From: Gammaproteobacteria bacterium
Lineage (GTDB): Bacteria > Pseudomonadota > Gammaproteobacteria > SZUA-229
Direction of reading: 5' to 3'
Length of the DNA: 7,892 nucleotides
Assembly (NCBI GenBank): GCA_016764035.1
Contig: JAESSQ010000024.1
Location: 1 to 7,892 of the forward strand
This document shows positions 6,533 to 7,892 of this stretch, piece after piece. The notes below the pieces were generated by a model that worked only from the letters and a program-made list of their open reading frames with translations, was not told where the DNA came from and made no database searches. The translations under genes were made by a program, and so were the position numbers. The stretch's first letter is position 1. Every line of letters begins with the position of its first letter.

Positions 6533-6548
6533 GTAGAAAGCTCTACAC
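6531..6548. repeat. Inverted repeat GTGTAGA / TCTACAC between the DUF3570 and DUF3015 genes
   Basis: Perfect 7-bp arms (6531-6537, 6542-6548) enclose 4 nt. It lies 24 nt past the DUF3570 stop. Read on the minus strand it is not followed by a U-run, so it is at best a weak or Rho-assisted 3'-end hairpin. It could instead be an 18-bp operator for the DUF3015 gene, whose start is about 185 nt away. The sequence does not decide between these. Confidence 0.4.
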
Positions 6549-6572
6549 TTAACCAGTATACTATGAAGTTGC

Positions 6573-7796
6573 CTAGAAGCGCTTGCCGTAACTAACTTGA
6601 AAAATAATAGCTTTATTGGTATCAAATTCTGCGTTCTTAAATGACTGATAGAGATACTCTAGTCGTATCCTCAGGTCACTGTCACCAGAAAACTGTCTGC
6701 CTAATGTCGCACCTATAGTTACATCACTCATTTTGTCGAGACGATAATCAGCACTTATAAATTGTGGTAGAACTAATGTGCTTCCTGGAGACGAAAAGAA
6801 CGAGTTACGGTAAAACTTTGCTTCACTCTGTGAATACAAACGCAGTCGAGGTTCTAGATAAGTGACGTTAGTATAATTAAAACGATGCCTGTAATTTACC
6901 GTGTGTGAATTAATGCCCCAGTCATCCGAATAATAGCGATAAGACAAATGCAAGTTATCATTATTCGGATACAGTTGATGGTTGAGTTTTGTCGTGATAG
7001 ACCATCGTTTTCGACTATCGGGTCTACCTTCATAGTACTGATCCAGCTCGATTCCATTTGCGTCGACGACACTGAAAACCTTGTACGGATCAGTCTGATA
7101 GCCATTAACCTGACCAATAGCCAAGTTCACCTGTGTGACTGTTCGCGCATTGATAATATTTGTCATGCCAGCAATCAGATCAGTCGTCGCCTTTTTACCT
7201 TGATTACGTGACAAATCATCAGATACCTCACTGATAGGGTCTGGCGTTGTTGTCGTACCTGTGCGAAATATTGTGTCAAAGGTTAGCGCCAGACCGAGCG
7301 TAAACTTTGTAGAGCGATCTGCCGTTTCTTTGTTCGCCGTCACCGAACCACCGACTGACTGATAATCATTTTCTACAGAAAATGCGCCATTATAAATAAT
7401 ATTGAAGGTACGATTATATTCGTGCTGCCAGTCTAAACTGACACCAACTCGCGTATCATCAAATTGCGACAATGCTGCCGCATTCGTGCTGCCACCAACA
7501 CCCGTACCACCAGAGGCCCCCGTGGTTGTCAAAGGACTGTTCGTTTTTACGGCACCTGAGGGGGTTGCACCCGTCATGGAATCAAACACCACTTTTATCG
7601 AGGCCGTATCGGTTGGCGAGACATAGCCTTTTGCCGTGCCTACCAGCTTATTTACCGTGACACGATTATCTTCTTTATAGTAAAGGTAGGAAGAGTCTAC
7701 TTCCCAAACATTTTCTATGGCTTCTGCGGCTACGTTGCCCGTGGTCACTAGTAACGAGCATGTCGCCAACTTAAGTTTATTTTTTATCGATTGCAT
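6573..7796 (-). CDS. DUF3570 family probable outer-membrane beta-barrel protein
   Basis: The 407-residue protein starts with a signal peptide (about 1-24, cleavage after NVAA or two residues later). It then shows the DUF3570 pattern: SSYLYYKEDNRV (35-46), VFDSMTGATPSGA (70-82), DDTRVGVSLDWQ (113-124). The long remainder is rich in alternating polar/aromatic strands and ends in VSYGKRF with a terminal Phe, typical of outer-membrane barrels. A Gly/Ser/Thr-rich stretch (about 88-106) probably forms a flexible loop. Its function is not established. The gene lies 65 bp after the end of a DUF4266 gene on the same strand; these two families, often with thioredoxin-like and ApbE genes, are known to me as recurrent neighbours, which supports both calls. 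The ATG at 7796 fits the signal peptide; no strong ribosome site precedes it. Open plus-strand frames inside it are shadows. Confidence 0.87.
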   Translation of the reverse strand: MQSIKNKLKLATCSLLVTTGNVAAEAIENVWEVDSSYLYYKEDNRVTVNKLVGTAKGYVSPTDTASIKVVFDSMTGATPSGAVKTNSPLTTTGASGGTGVGGSTNAAALSQFDDTRVGVSLDWQHEYNRTFNIIYNGAFSVENDYQSVGGSVTANKETADRSTKFTLGLALTFDTIFRTGTTTTPDPISEVSDDLSRNQGKKATTDLIAGMTNIINARTVTQVNLAIGQVNGYQTDPYKVFSVVDANGIELDQYYEGRPDSRKRWSITTKLNHQLYPNNDNLHLSYRYYSDDWGINSHTVNYRHRFNYTNVTYLEPRLRLYSQSEAKFYRNSFFSSPGSTLVLPQFISADYRLDKMSDVTIGATLGRQFSGDSDLRIRLEYLYQSFKNAEFDTNKAIIFQVSYGKRF

Positions 7797-7861
7797 AGTT
7801 GTTCACTGAAAAATATCATGGTTTAATTTATAAGTTATGTGTTTAATGGTGCCGCGTTTTT

Positions 7862-7892
7862 TTAATTACAGCCACAACCACCGCCACCGACA
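7862..7892 (-). CDS. DUF4266 family protein, C-terminal end only
   Basis: Read on the minus strand, the window edge carries the codons for VGGGGCGCN followed by TAA (7864-7862). This Gly/Cys tail is the typical end of DUF4266 proteins, small predicted lipoproteins encoded next to DUF3570 genes. Only nine complete codons are visible, so the call rests on the tail motif and on the neighbouring DUF3570 gene. The 65 bp to that gene contain no obvious terminator, so the two are probably co-transcribed. Confidence 0.7.
   Translation of the reverse strand, partial: VGGGGCGCN

Noticed and set aside
6896..7660. Several short open frames on both strands inside the DUF3570 gene
   Set aside because: All are shadows of the DUF3570 coding frame, which has a signal peptide and family motifs.

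Overview
The window looks like a chromosomal fragment of a sulfur-oxidising gammaproteobacterium, moderately AT-rich by eye. The lineage call rests on a dissimilatory-type ATP sulfurylase (sat) whose protein reads like the purple-sulfur-bacterial enzyme, beside a gene for the membrane protein AprM of the APS reductase locus. The remaining genes belong to envelope families common in gammaproteobacteria (DUF3015, DUF4105, DUF3570, DUF4266).

Left part (1-2376): aprM runs leftwards off the window edge; aprBA, encoding APS reductase, would be expected beyond it. sat runs rightwards. They are divergent, and the roughly 440 bp between them hold a good sigma70-like promoter for aprM, a weaker candidate for sat and two abutting inverted repeats. 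Together Apr (sulfite + AMP to APS) and Sat (APS + PPi to ATP + sulfate) form the final, ATP-yielding branch of sulfur oxidation.

Middle (2502-5798): a small YfcE-like metallophosphoesterase follows sat on the plus strand and meets, tail to tail with a 4-bp overlap, a minus-strand pair: a DUF4105 protein (periplasmic domain plus probable outer-membrane barrel) and, 34 bp downstream of it, an alpha/beta-hydrolase lipoprotein.

Right part (5829-7892), all minus strand: a perfect-palindrome intrinsic terminator separates the DUF4105 gene from an upstream DUF3015 gene encoding a small secreted protein. Further upstream lies a DUF3570 outer-membrane-barrel-like gene, and at the edge the last codons of a DUF4266 gene, recognisable by its Gly/Cys-rich tail. 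These right-hand genes are all predicted to be secreted or in the envelope. Their biochemical roles are unknown.

No rRNA, tRNA, CRISPR array, insertion sequence or prophage gene was seen. Family names come from recognition of motifs, not from a database search.
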